DNA of 64,000 nucleotides. Source: JANXMY01 sp964251675 (GTDB lineage Bacteria > Armatimonadota > Armatimonadia > Armatimonadales > Capsulimonadaceae). The first letter of the stretch is position 1; each line of letters begins with the position of its first letter. Of this stretch, positions 33,283 to 41,176 are shown one piece after another. The DNA lies in the NCBI GenBank assembly GCA_964251675.1, contig CAXUKS010000001.1, forward strand, positions 186,001 through 250,000. The letters run 5' to 3'. The notes under the pieces were generated by a model. It made no database searches. It worked only from the letters and a program-made list of their open reading frames with translations, and was not told the origin of the DNA. The position numbers were made by a program, and so were the translations under genes.

Positions 33283-34134
33283 ATGCGATTTACGAAGATG
33301 CAGGGGGTCGGCAACGACTTTGTAGTGGTTGACGCGGCGGAGCTGCCGCATGACGCTCCGCTGTCGGAGCTGGCCGTGACGCTTTGTGACCGCAAATTCG
33401 GCATTGGCGCGGATGGCCTGCTGGTCGTCTCGGAAAATGCGCCGAACGCGCTGTTTCGGATGCGGATGTTCAATCCCGACGGCTCGGAAGATATGTGCGG
33501 GAATGGCCTGCGCTGCGTCTCGCTCTGGGCGATTCGAGCAGGCTGGGCGGGCAGGGAAACCGAGTTCGCCGTGGCCGTCAAAGACGGGTTTCGGGCGGTG
33601 CGCGTTCTGCAAGCCGACCCCGACGGGCGAAACGGCCTGCTGGGGGTGGACATGGGCGTGCCGCTGTTTGCGCCCCCGCAAATTCCCTTCTGCGCTCCGT
33701 CCGAGACGGCGGCCCTCGTCGGCTGGCCGCTGACCGTGGACGGCGAGCCATTGACCCTCACCGCCGTCAACACCGGCAGCACGCACACGGTTATTTTCGG
33801 CCTGCCGCCGTCCGAAGACGTATTTCAGCGCGTCTCGCCCCACTTGGAAACGCACCCGCTGTTTCCCGAGCGCACTTCGGTATTGTGGGCGACACCCGAG
33901 GGCGACACTCGGTTTGCTGTGCGTATCTGGGAGCGCGGCGCGGGCGAAACCTGGGGCTGCGGGACGGGGGCCTGCGCGGTGGGTGTCGCCGCCGTGGTCA
34001 ACGGCCTGAGTGCGCCGGGGACGCCGATTGACATCGTTTCCAAAGGCGGAACGCTTCAAATCACCTGGGCGGGGGGCGAGACATCGATGGCGATGGTCGG
34101 CCCGGCGCAGGTGGTGTTTGACGGTGTGATATAG
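33283..34134 (+). CDS. dapF: Diaminopimelate epimerase
   Basis: DapF converts LL- to meso-diaminopimelate for lysine and peptidoglycan. The 283 residues contain FTKMQGVGNDFVVVDAAEL, the first catalytic Cys in DMCGNGLRCVSLW and the second in GETWGCGTGACAVGVAA. There is an intact substrate loop NTGSTHTVIFG. It starts 12 bases after the transporter stop. DapF indicates meso-DAP peptidoglycan or DAP-dependent lysine synthesis. Confidence 0.96.
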   Translation: MRFTKMQGVGNDFVVVDAAELPHDAPLSELAVTLCDRKFGIGADGLLVVSENAPNALFRMRMFNPDGSEDMCGNGLRCVSLWAIRAGWAGRETEFAVAVKDGFRAVRVLQADPDGRNGLLGVDMGVPLFAPPQIPFCAPSETAALVGWPLTVDGEPLTLTAVNTGSTHTVIFGLPPSEDVFQRVSPHLETHPLFPERTSVLWATPEGDTRFAVRIWERGAGETWGCGTGACAVGVAAVVNGLSAPGTPIDIVSKGGTLQITWAGGETSMAMVGPAQVVFDGVI

Positions 34135-34135
34135 A

Positions 34136-34285
34136 ACAAGAACACGGGGCTGAACCCCCGTGCTTTGAAGGGCAATTCCCCGCCTGCGCGGGCATCAGAC
34201 AACCTATCGCAGATGTTTTAATATCTTCGCCCGCGAAGGCGGGGGCTTTCACCTTTAAAGCATGGGGGTTCAGCCCCGTGTTTCT
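34136..34285. repeat. Long inverted-repeat element, family R1, full copy
   Basis: This is a full R1 element of about 150 bp. The left half has ACGGGGCTGAACCCCCGTGC and CCCCGCCTGCGCGGGC. The right half has GCCCGCGAAGGCGGGGGC and GGGGGTTCAGCCCCGTG. It begins within two bases of the dapF stop. The central spacer differs from the copy at 25511. Confidence 0.9.
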
Positions 34286-34320
34286 GACCGCCAACGCAAA
34301 TTGTTACGGAGACCCCGCCC

Positions 34321-35088
34321 TTGCCCAAGCCATACGTTCCCAAGTCCCTTTCGGCCAAGCCGAGCTTTGATAAACGCTTTGACCTGCGCTCCTTCGGTGA
34401 GCCGCTGAAAGCCTTGCGGGCCGTGCCTATCCGCGATGCCGGGGAGCCGGTGGTGGATTTGCGCGAGTTCTGCCCCAACGTCATTCTGCTGCCCGGCTGC
34501 CTGCCTTACCTGCGGGAAACCGTCGCGGGCATGGTCAACACCGTGCAAGCTAATCTGTTAGACGGTCATACGCTGACGGTTGGCACAGGAATGCGAACGC
34601 TGGAAATGCAGCGGGGCATTCGGGACCATATTACCAAAGACATGGCCGAAAAGCATCCGGAGTGGTCTAAAGCCACAGCGGCCCGCATGATCAACCGAAT
34701 GGTGGCCCCGCCCGACGACATCTCTCCACCTCCACACACGACCGGCGGCGCTCTGGATGTCGGCATTCGCGGGCCAGACGGCGAAGGGCTGGATTTTTCT
34801 TCGCCCGCCGAAGACTGGTGGAGCGCCGCGCCGACCTATTCCAGCAAAATCTCCGACGCCGCCCGCGCCAATCGTTTGTTGCTGATTGACGTCATGGAAG
34901 CCGCCGGGCTGACCAACTATGTCGGCGAATGGTGGCACTGGTCTTACGGCGATCAAGGCTGGGCCTTGCGCGTCGGCAGCCCCGTCGCCTATTACGGCAG
35001 CGTAGAGATTAAAGACGCCGAAAGCAAGCGCATCCCCAAGCCGCCGGAGGAAGAGAAGTCAGAAGAAGAGCCGGAGAAGACCCCCTAG
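34321..35088 (+). CDS. VanX-like D-Ala-D-Ala dipeptidase (peptidase M15D)
   Basis: This 255-residue zinc peptidase resembles VanX/DdpX. The zinc-binding pattern is in PPHTTGGALDVGIRGPDG (His and Asp) and GEWWHWSYGDQGWALRVG (catalytic Glu and the zinc His). VanX hydrolyses D-Ala-D-Ala, and non-resistance homologues recycle murein. No VanH or VanA partner is adjacent, so a cell-wall turnover role is more likely than vancomycin resistance. The start is TTG with GGAG upstream. The last codons fall inside a palindromic repeat. Confidence 0.85.
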   Translation: MPKPYVPKSLSAKPSFDKRFDLRSFGEPLKALRAVPIRDAGEPVVDLREFCPNVILLPGCLPYLRETVAGMVNTVQANLLDGHTLTVGTGMRTLEMQRGIRDHITKDMAEKHPEWSKATAARMINRMVAPPDDISPPPHTTGGALDVGIRGPDGEGLDFSSPAEDWWSAAPTYSSKISDAARANRLLLIDVMEAAGLTNYVGEWWHWSYGDQGWALRVGSPVAYYGSVEIKDAESKRIPKPPEEEKSEEEPEKTP

Positions 35089-35196
35089 CCCCCAATAATG
35101 GGGGAATCAGAGTGTTCGGCGTAGGGGCGCTGCTTGCTGCGCCCTCTTAACCTTATCCGTATTTGACTGGTTCCCCCATTATTGGGGGCTAGGGGG
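35081..35196. repeat. 116-bp inverted repeat with perfect 26-bp arms
   Basis: The arms at 35081-35106 and 35171-35196 are perfect reverse complements, beginning CCCCCTAGCCCCCAATAATG. The middle has a further GGGCGC/GCGCCC hairpin near 35125-35144. The TAG stop of the VanX-like gene lies in the left arm. It sits between convergent genes and may act as a bidirectional terminator. A degraded relative is at about 48145-48175. Confidence 0.9.
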
Positions 35197-35219
35197 CCAT
35201 CTGTGCAGAGCCAAGCAGG

Positions 35220-36587
35220 CTACTTGCCGATGCAGAAGCGGGAAAAGATTTCGTGGATCATATCCTCCGGGGCCGTCTCGCCGGTGATCTCGCCGAGCGA
35301 ATCTAATGCCCCGCGCAGGTCAATAGACGCGAAATCGGCGGGCAGGTCGGCACTCAGAGACGCCGCCGCGTCGGCCAGATGGACATGAGCGGCGACTAAG
35401 GCTTCCCGGTGACGGGCGTGGGTAACGAACGTATCTTCTGTGTCTGCGGAGTGGCCCGCCAGCGTGAGGTCGGCCAGCGCATCTTCCAGCGCCGCCAGGT
35501 TCCAGCCGGTGACGGCGGAGACCACAATGCCGCCTGCGGGCAGGTCCCGGTCCGGCATCCGGTCCCATTTGTTCCAGACGATTAAGTGCCGTGTTTCGGT
35601 CAGCTCGGCCCGCAGGGCAGCGTCTTCAGCGGTCTCGCCGTCCTCGGCATCCAGCACCAAGAGAACAACATCGGCATCGGCCAGGGCGGCACGGGAGCGG
35701 GCGACCCCCATCTGTTCCACAGCGTCGTCGGTGTCCCGCAGCCCCGCCGTGTCCACGGCCCGGACGGGGATACCGCGCAGGGACAGCGTCTCTTCCAGCG
35801 TGTCCCGCGTCGTGCCGGGCACAGGCGTCACAATCGCCCGGTCGGTGCGGAGGAGCGCGTTCAGAAGCGATGACTTGCCGACATTGGGGCGGCCCACTAA
35901 GACCACTTTCAGCCCTTCGCGGTACAGGATGCCCGCGTCCGCCGTTGCCAGCAGCGCCGACACAGCACGTTCGGCTTCGGTCAGATCGGTCAGGCACGCT
36001 TCGGTATCTAATTCGCCCACGTCTTCGGGGAAATCAATCGTCGCTTCAATGCGGGCCAGCACGCCGAGCGCCAAGTCCCGGATGCTGCCGACGGCGCGGC
36101 TCAGGTGCCCGCCCTTTTGACGCCGGGCCAGCCGGTGCGCCTGGTCGGTCCGAGCGGCGATTAAATCCCCCACGGCTTCGGCCTGTGCCAGGTCCATTTT
36201 TCCATTGAGAAACGCTCGCTGCGTAAACTCGCCGGGCAGGGCCATTCGCGCCCCGGCCCCCAGCAGCCGCCCTAAAATCTGACGAATGGGGACCGGCCCG
36301 CCGTGTGCGGAAATTTCTACCACGTTTTCCCCCGTATAGGAGCGGGGGGTGTGAAAGACGGCCAGCAGGACGTCGTCGATGACCTCGCCCGAGGCGTGCA
36401 TGACATCGGCGCGGTGCAGGGTATACCCGGCATAGGCCGCGCAGGGGGTGTGGTTAGGACGCCAGGTGACGCGGTCCAGAATGGCAAATGCCTCCGGACC
36501 GCTGACCCGAATGACCCCCACCCCGCCCGTGCCAGGGGGCGTCGCCAGCGCACAAATAGTGTCTTCGCTTTCACTTTCGCCAATCAT
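35220..36587 (-). CDS. mnmE: tRNA modification GTPase MnmE
   Basis: MnmE, with MnmG, modifies U34 of certain tRNAs. The 455 residues contain the N-terminal formyl-THF-binding domain (ATPPGTGGVGVIRVSG, FHTPRSYTGENVVEISAHGG and LPGEFTQRAFLNGKMDLAQA). The G domain has GRPNVGKSSLLNALL, VDTAGLRDTDD and NKWD. The C-terminal FCIGK carries the essential Cys. mnmG is not in the window. The transcript is probably leaderless. Confidence 0.96.
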   Translation of the reverse strand: MIGESESEDTICALATPPGTGGVGVIRVSGPEAFAILDRVTWRPNHTPCAAYAGYTLHRADVMHASGEVIDDVLLAVFHTPRSYTGENVVEISAHGGPVPIRQILGRLLGAGARMALPGEFTQRAFLNGKMDLAQAEAVGDLIAARTDQAHRLARRQKGGHLSRAVGSIRDLALGVLARIEATIDFPEDVGELDTEACLTDLTEAERAVSALLATADAGILYREGLKVVLVGRPNVGKSSLLNALLRTDRAIVTPVPGTTRDTLEETLSLRGIPVRAVDTAGLRDTDDAVEQMGVARSRAALADADVVLLVLDAEDGETAEDAALRAELTETRHLIVWNKWDRMPDRDLPAGGIVVSAVTGWNLAALEDALADLTLAGHSADTEDTFVTHARHREALVAAHVHLADAAASLSADLPADFASIDLRGALDSLGEITGETAPEDMIHEIFSRFCIGK

Positions 36588-36593
36588 GCAGGG

Positions 36594-36602
36594 ATTATAC
36601 CA
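36594..36602 (-). promoter_or_regulatory. Extended -10 promoter of mnmE, leaderless geometry
   Basis: TGGTATAAT on the minus strand is followed by six bases and the ATG of mnmE. Transcription would start at or next to the A of the ATG. No ribosome binding site is present. Confidence 0.6.
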
Positions 36603-36641
36603 TTGTGTGTGGAACAGAAGGCCAAACTATTGCCTGCCGCG

Positions 36642-36650
36642 TGCTATAAT
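36642..36650 (+). promoter_or_regulatory. Extended -10 promoter of pspA operon
   Basis: TGCTATAAT on the plus strand lies 90 bases before pspA. There is no good -35. Transcription would begin near 36657, leaving a leader of about 80 bases that ends in AAAGGGAG before the ATG. Confidence 0.5.
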
Positions 36651-36739
36651 ACAGGCACGTATTTCTGCAACTTTTCACGCGCCAGCGTGTCAAAAACACA
36701 GTACCAACCTATTTACCCGCGTCCAAAGGGAGATCGTCC

Positions 36740-37531
36740 ATGTTTGATCGAATTATTCGCTATCTGAAGGGCCTGCTCGGATTCAAGCTGGACCAGCTTG
36801 AAGACCCGGAGATTTTGCTGGCACAGGCCCAGCAGGAGATGCGCGAAGCGCAGGCCAAAAACCGTGAGCGGGCCGTGCAGGCGATCACCGCCAAGAACAA
36901 CCTGCAGGCCGAAGTAGACAAAACGCAGAAGATGGTCAGCAACCTGCAGGCCAAAGCCGAGCTTGCCCTCAAAGGCGGCGACCGCGATCTGGCCCGGCAG
37001 CTTCTGGTGGAAAAAGGCCAGTACGAAACCGCGCTGACCTCGCTGAACGGCTCGCTGGACCAGGCCCTGCAAACCACCGAGGCCGTCAAAGTCGCCATGC
37101 GCCGCGAAGAGGACCGCATCCGCTCCAAGACCGCCCAGGCGCTCTCGATGAAGGCCCAGTGGAAACAGGCGCAGATCGAAAACTCGATGAACAAGGCGCT
37201 GGAAGGGATGTCCGCCGATGGGACCGACCAGGCGTTTGAGCGAGCCGCCGCGAAAATCTCCAATGCCCGCAGCGAAGGACAGGCTCGCACGGAGCTTGCC
37301 CGCGAAAGCATCACCGGCAAGCTGGCCGGGCTGGATGACGCGCAGGCCAGCAGCGCCGCCAATGATGAGCTGGCGCAGATGGAGCAGCGCCTCGGCCTGG
37401 CCCCGAAGACCACCGAAGCGCCTTCGGTGACACCTCGGGCTACGCCGGCAACGCCCGCCAATACGTCGGAAATCGACCGCCAGCTACAGGAATTGGAGCA
37501 GCGCGTCGGCGGCAGCAACGGCACGTCTTAA
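36740..37531 (+). CDS. pspA: PspA/IM30-family membrane-stress protein
   Basis: This 263-residue PspA homologue is almost all coiled coil. It begins MFDRIIRYLKGLLGFKLDQL with the amphipathic membrane-binding helix and continues LEDPEILLAQAQQEMREAQA. The ESCRT-III-like helices run to residue 215 and a Pro/Thr-rich tail ends the protein. PspA polymerises on stressed inner membranes. AAAGGGAG lies 7-9 bases before the ATG. It heads a four-gene run. Confidence 0.92.
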   Translation: MFDRIIRYLKGLLGFKLDQLEDPEILLAQAQQEMREAQAKNRERAVQAITAKNNLQAEVDKTQKMVSNLQAKAELALKGGDRDLARQLLVEKGQYETALTSLNGSLDQALQTTEAVKVAMRREEDRIRSKTAQALSMKAQWKQAQIENSMNKALEGMSADGTDQAFERAAAKISNARSEGQARTELARESITGKLAGLDDAQASSAANDELAQMEQRLGLAPKTTEAPSVTPRATPATPANTSEIDRQLQELEQRVGGSNGTS

Positions 37532-37543
37532 CGAGAAAGAACT

Positions 37544-38038
37544 ATGAGCGACTTATTCGGGCGGTCCGTTCGCCTTGCCAAAAACTATTATGAAGAGGCG
37601 CGGGGCCGGGTGGAAGAACTCAGCACGCAGGCCCAGGACGAGCTGTCCCGCGCTTTGCAGCGTGACGATATTCAGCAAGGACTGGCGGCCAGCGATGACC
37701 CGATGGAACGCGCTCAGGCCAAAATTGCTGCCGCCCGAGGGCAGGCCGCGCTGGCACGGGAGCAGTCGCCGGGGACATTTGCCCCCGAGCCGCCTGCGTC
37801 CACGGACCCGGTGGCAACCGCGTACCGCATTCTCGGCGTCGCTCCCGGCGCGGATTACCTGACTGTGCAGACCGCCGCAAACACCCTGCGTGAGCGGTGC
37901 AATCCTGACCAATTCCCGGCAGGCTCCGCCGAGCAGACACGGGCCAGGAATGTGCTTCAAAAAGTCGAGGAATCCTATCAGCTATTGCAGACGACCCTGG
38001 ACCCCAAAGCAGGGCGCTTCGACAAGCTGGAAATCTGA
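37544..38038 (+). CDS. Degenerate J-domain protein next to pspA
   Basis: This 164-residue protein has a helical N-terminal part (residues 1-80) and a C-terminal J-like domain. The J-like part reads ATAYRILGVAPGADYLTVQT, then LRERCNPDQFP, then VLQKVEESYQLLQ. The HPD tripeptide that stimulates DnaK is replaced by NPD, so chaperone stimulation is doubtful. Its position 12 bases after pspA suggests a partner or regulator of the membrane-stress protein. Confidence 0.65.
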   Translation: MSDLFGRSVRLAKNYYEEARGRVEELSTQAQDELSRALQRDDIQQGLAASDDPMERAQAKIAAARGQAALAREQSPGTFAPEPPASTDPVATAYRILGVAPGADYLTVQTAANTLRERCNPDQFPAGSAEQTRARNVLQKVEESYQLLQTTLDPKAGRFDKLEI

Positions 38039-38045
38039 GGCCGGG

Positions 38046-38651
38046 ATGAGTGCGGACGCCGCGTTTGCCGAACTCGTGCGGGACGCTCAAAACTGCCGTG
38101 CCTGTCCGCGCATGGAAGGTCGCCGCCGCGTGCTCTCTCCTGCAAATGGCCCGCTGACGAGCCGCGTCCTGTTTGTCGCCGAAGCGCCGGGGCGGCTCGG
38201 CGGCGACAAGGGCGGCGTTCCGCTGACCGGCGATGCGTCAGGCCGTAACTTCACCCGATATTTAAGCGCGGCGGGGATGCGGCGTGAGGATGTGTTCGTC
38301 ACCAACGCCGCCCTCTGCAACCCGCGCACCCTGCGCGGCACGAATGCCCCGCCGTCTTCGGCAGAGCTTCGAAGCTGTGCCCCGTTTCTCCTCCGCACCC
38401 TGGCTGTCGTCCGGCCCACCGTCGTAGTAACGCTCGGCACGAAGGCACTGGCGGCACTGCATCTGCTGGCCCCCCACGCCTGCACCCTCCGCGCCCACGC
38501 CGCAGCACCGCAGCCCTGGAACGGGTTCGTGCTGTTTCCCCTCTATCACCCGTCGCCGCAGGTTGTGGTCAGCCCCACCGGACGCACTCATGCCGCGCAG
38601 GAAGCCGATTACCGGGCGCTGGCACAACTGTTAGTCAGCGTGGCACCATGA
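38046..38651 (+). CDS. Uracil-DNA glycosylase, Fe-S type (family 4-like)
   Basis: This 201-residue protein of the uracil-DNA glycosylase superfamily has Fe-S ligands in QNCRACPRMEGRR and in NAALCNP and LRSCAPFLLR. The active-site region is LFVAEAPGRLGGDKGGVPLT, followed by GDASGRNFTRYL, and the final motif is LYHPSPQVVV. These enzymes remove uracil from DNA. The ATG is eight bases after the J-like gene, and the stop overlaps the next gene (ATGA). Confidence 0.87.
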   Translation: MSADAAFAELVRDAQNCRACPRMEGRRRVLSPANGPLTSRVLFVAEAPGRLGGDKGGVPLTGDASGRNFTRYLSAAGMRREDVFVTNAALCNPRTLRGTNAPPSSAELRSCAPFLLRTLAVVRPTVVVTLGTKALAALHLLAPHACTLRAHAAAPQPWNGFVLFPLYHPSPQVVVSPTGRTHAAQEADYRALAQLLVSVAP

Positions 38652-39247
38652 CCACACTAGACGAAGTCCCCGGCGCACGCGAGCGGCCGTCCGGCTGCCC
38701 GGTGGTGGTGCGGCGCGGGGACGATGGCACGGCATCCCTCTCGCTGCCCCCACGCGGCGTATCCCCGATTGTGCTGTTTTTCGCGCTGGTTCTGCTGGGC
38801 AACCTGCTGGTGACTTTGTATACCGGGCTGGTTCTGGTGGTTTTTCACCGAAGCGTGCTGTTCATGGCGCAGGTCTCGCCGACCGGCCTGCCGGTCTCGC
38901 TGGCCCGCTGGACGTGGCTGCTGGGGCTGGGCCTTCTCGCCGCCGAGGCACTGGGCTTTGGCACGCTCTGGGCCATTCTGCGCCCGCTGTCGGCGCGGGA
39001 GGTGGTGGAAATAGGGCCGCACTGGCTGACGGTGCGGCACTCCGAATGGGGCAAGACCCGGACATGGACACAGGCGCGGGGCGAAGTGCGCGGCTTTCGG
39101 CTGCGGCGGGACCCGCAGGGCCTGAAAGCGGGATCGCTGACGGTGGAAGGCCGGGGCGATTCGGTGGAGCTGGGGGAGTTTCTGCGCGAAGCCGACCGGG
39201 AATGGCTCGAATCGGCAGGGAACGCCCTGCTGCGGGAGCCATCCTAA
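38648..39247 (+). CDS. Two-helix membrane protein of unknown function
   Basis: This 199-residue protein has two hydrophobic helices (about residues 38-62 and 84-112) and a C-terminal cytoplasmic beta-rich part (EIGPHWLTVRHSEWGKTRTW). The layout resembles DUF2244-type or PH-like bacterial membrane proteins, without clear identity. Coupled translation with the glycosylase gene is seen (ATGA). Its end overlaps the convergent methyltransferase gene by four bases. Confidence 0.6.
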   Translation: MTTLDEVPGARERPSGCPVVVRRGDDGTASLSLPPRGVSPIVLFFALVLLGNLLVTLYTGLVLVVFHRSVLFMAQVSPTGLPVSLARWTWLLGLGLLAAEALGFGTLWAILRPLSAREVVEIGPHWLTVRHSEWGKTRTWTQARGEVRGFRLRRDPQGLKAGSLTVEGRGDSVELGEFLREADREWLESAGNALLREPS

Positions 39248-40053
39248 AAGTGGACAGCGTGCAGGATCAGGTGCGACGCCAGCGTTTCGGTGGAAGATGT
39301 TCCGCGAAAGGTCCGGGCGGCGTAGTCGGTCATCTCAGAAAGCAGCTCCGTATGGGCGGCATCGGGGATGGACCACATCTGCGAATAGGTGCGTGAGGCC
39401 AGGGCGTCGCAAGTCTGTGCCACCGGCACGACGCGCTCCCAGTGCAGGCTCGGCGTGGAAAGCTGCGAGACACTCGCCCCAAAGCCGCCGCTGCCCGCCG
39501 GGCGGCGCAGAGCAGCCAGAACGGGGGCCAAACTCGCACTGCCAACACTCGGGGCCAGCAGGTGCCGGGCGCGGGCGCGTTCGTAGTAGAAGTCGACCAG
39601 CAGAGAGCGCCCCCCCTGCTCGATGCCCAGAAGCAGTACGCCGTCTTTGGGGGCCAGCACGCGCCGGGTCTCCTGCAGCACCAGCGGCCACTGCTCAATC
39701 AGGTGCAGGATATGCACCATCAGGGCCGCCCGAAACGTGCCCGCCGCGAACGGCAGCCGCTGCAAATCCCCCCGCACCAGGGACAGCCCCCCCGCCCCGT
39801 CTTTGTCCCCCACCCGCGCCAGCATAGCGGGCGAGATGTCAATGCCCACGACCTGCCCCGGATGACGCTGGGCCAGCGGCACTGCTAGCCGCCCCGTCCC
39901 CACCCCGGCATCCAGAAACAGCCCGCCCCCAGCCAGCCGCGCTTCCCGCGCCACCACCCGCGCAATCTCATCCCGTGTCGCCTCGGGGATCGCCCGCGTT
40001 CGGTCGTAATCTCCAGCCACGGACTCAAACGACTGATAGCGGCCCATCCTCAT
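39244..40053 (-). CDS. Class I SAM-dependent methyltransferase
   Basis: This 269-residue methyltransferase has motif I in LFLDAGVGTGRLAVPLAQRH, the acidic end of strand 2 in VVGIDISPAMLARVGD and motif III in ALMVHILHLIEQWPLVLQE, which is the UbiE/methyltransferase-11 pattern. The substrate is unknown. It is last in the run aldo/keto reductase, tsaE, tsaB, methyltransferase, and the start is two bases from the tsaB stop. Confidence 0.8.
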   Translation of the reverse strand: MRMGRYQSFESVAGDYDRTRAIPEATRDEIARVVAREARLAGGGLFLDAGVGTGRLAVPLAQRHPGQVVGIDISPAMLARVGDKDGAGGLSLVRGDLQRLPFAAGTFRAALMVHILHLIEQWPLVLQETRRVLAPKDGVLLLGIEQGGRSLLVDFYYERARARHLLAPSVGSASLAPVLAALRRPAGSGGFGASVSQLSTPSLHWERVVPVAQTCDALASRTYSQMWSIPDAAHTELLSEMTDYAARTFRGTSSTETLASHLILHAVHF

Positions 40054-40054
40054 T

Positions 40055-40714
40055 TCAGGGCCGCGCTTTCGGCGTGCTGATCGACGGCGCGACAACATAC
40101 AGCGGAACCAAACTCAGCGGGTCGTCTGTGTCCCCGGCTTGAAGCCGCGCCGCCGCCACCCGCGCCAGCCCCTCCGGCGGCGTCCAGGGCTGCGCCAGGC
40201 TCGGCCCCGCCCAGTGCGTCAGCAGGGCCGGTTCGCCGCAGACTATCGCCCCGCGCATTTCAGCCAGCCGACCGGCCAGCGTGTCCACATTTTCGGCAAA
40301 CGGCGCTTCCACGCACTCACCGTTTAGATACGCCGCTGCATAGACTTCGCCCTTGCGCGAGGGCAGCACCGGCACTAGGCGTATGTTCCCCAAAGAAGGC
40401 CACACGGCGGCATAAGCGCCCAGCGTGCCGACACCCACGAGCGGCTTTCCCGTCACCTGCGCCAGCGTCTTGGCCGTCGTTACGCCCACGCGAACGCCCG
40501 TAAACGACCCCGGCCCCAGCCCCACGGCCAGCGCCGACAGGTCAGACAGCGTCAGACCATTGCGGGTCAGCAGGCCGTCAATCTCCCCCATCAGCCGCCG
40601 GGACAGCGTGCGCCGCCCCTCAAATACCGAAGCGGCCTGCACCATACCGTCCGGGTCATCTGCCAGCGCCAGCACGCAGTACGTGCCGCTTGTGTCCATC
40701 AGCAGAAAAGTCAT
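40055..40714 (-). CDS. tsaB: tRNA t6A synthesis protein TsaB
   Basis: TsaB is the scaffold partner of TsaD and TsaE in making t6A37 in tRNA. The 219 residues show FLLMDTSGTYCVLALADD, the LSALAVGLGPGSFTGVRVGV block and a PSRKGEVYAAAYL segment. The metal-binding residues of TsaD are absent, as expected for TsaB. It overlaps tsaE by four bases. tsaD is not in the window. Confidence 0.93.
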   Translation of the reverse strand: MTFLLMDTSGTYCVLALADDPDGMVQAASVFEGRRTLSRRLMGEIDGLLTRNGLTLSDLSALAVGLGPGSFTGVRVGVTTAKTLAQVTGKPLVGVGTLGAYAAVWPSLGNIRLVPVLPSRKGEVYAAAYLNGECVEAPFAENVDTLAGRLAEMRGAIVCGEPALLTHWAGPSLAQPWTPPEGLARVAAARLQAGDTDDPLSLVPLYVVAPSISTPKARP

Positions 40715-41172
40715 AAGGAAGAAACCCGTTCGTCCCAGTCTGCCCCGCGTGCCGTCAGGACGATCTCCCGCGTGTCTTGGCTCTGAGCCGTCAGCGTGAT
40801 GTCCAGACGCTCCGGGGGCAAGGCGTCAGTGATTTTGTCAGCCCACTCGATGACTACCACGCCGTCGCCGTCTATGTACTCGTCAAAGCCCAGATCGTAC
40901 AAGCCGGATGAGTCAGGCAGGCGGTAAACGTCAAAATGGTACAGGGGCACGCGCCCGTCGGGGTGCTCCGTCACCAGCGTAAACGTGGGCGAGTTGACGG
41001 GTTCGTCCGGCGGCAGGCCTAGACCCAGTGCGAGGCCCTGAGTCAGCGTCGTTTTGCCCGCGCCGAGGTCACCGACGAGGCAGAGAACATCTCCCGCGCC
41101 GAGCCGCGCCCCGAGCTTTTGTGCCAGGGCGCGGGTGTCTTTCGCGCTGTGTGTGTGGAACGTTCGTGTCAC
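40711..41172 (-). CDS. tsaE: tRNA t6A synthesis ATPase TsaE
   Basis: TsaE is the P-loop ATPase of the t6A complex. The 153 residues carry Walker A in CLVGDLGAGKTTLTQGLALG, the NSPTFTLVTEHPDGRVPLYH block and a C-terminal VVVIEWADKI. The GTG start (VTRTFHTHSAKDT) was chosen because it lies four bases after the previous stop. A longer frame would run far into the aldo/keto reductase gene. Confidence 0.93.
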   Translation of the reverse strand: MTRTFHTHSAKDTRALAQKLGARLGAGDVLCLVGDLGAGKTTLTQGLALGLGLPPDEPVNSPTFTLVTEHPDGRVPLYHFDVYRLPDSSGLYDLGFDEYIDGDGVVVIEWADKITDALPPERLDITLTAQSQDTREIVLTARGADWDERVSSL

Positions 41173-41176
41173 CGTC

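Noticed and set aside
34321..35088. Vancomycin resistance cluster, suggested by the VanX-like gene
   Set aside because: No VanH, VanA, VanR or VanS gene is nearby. Chromosomal homologues usually serve cell-wall turnover.
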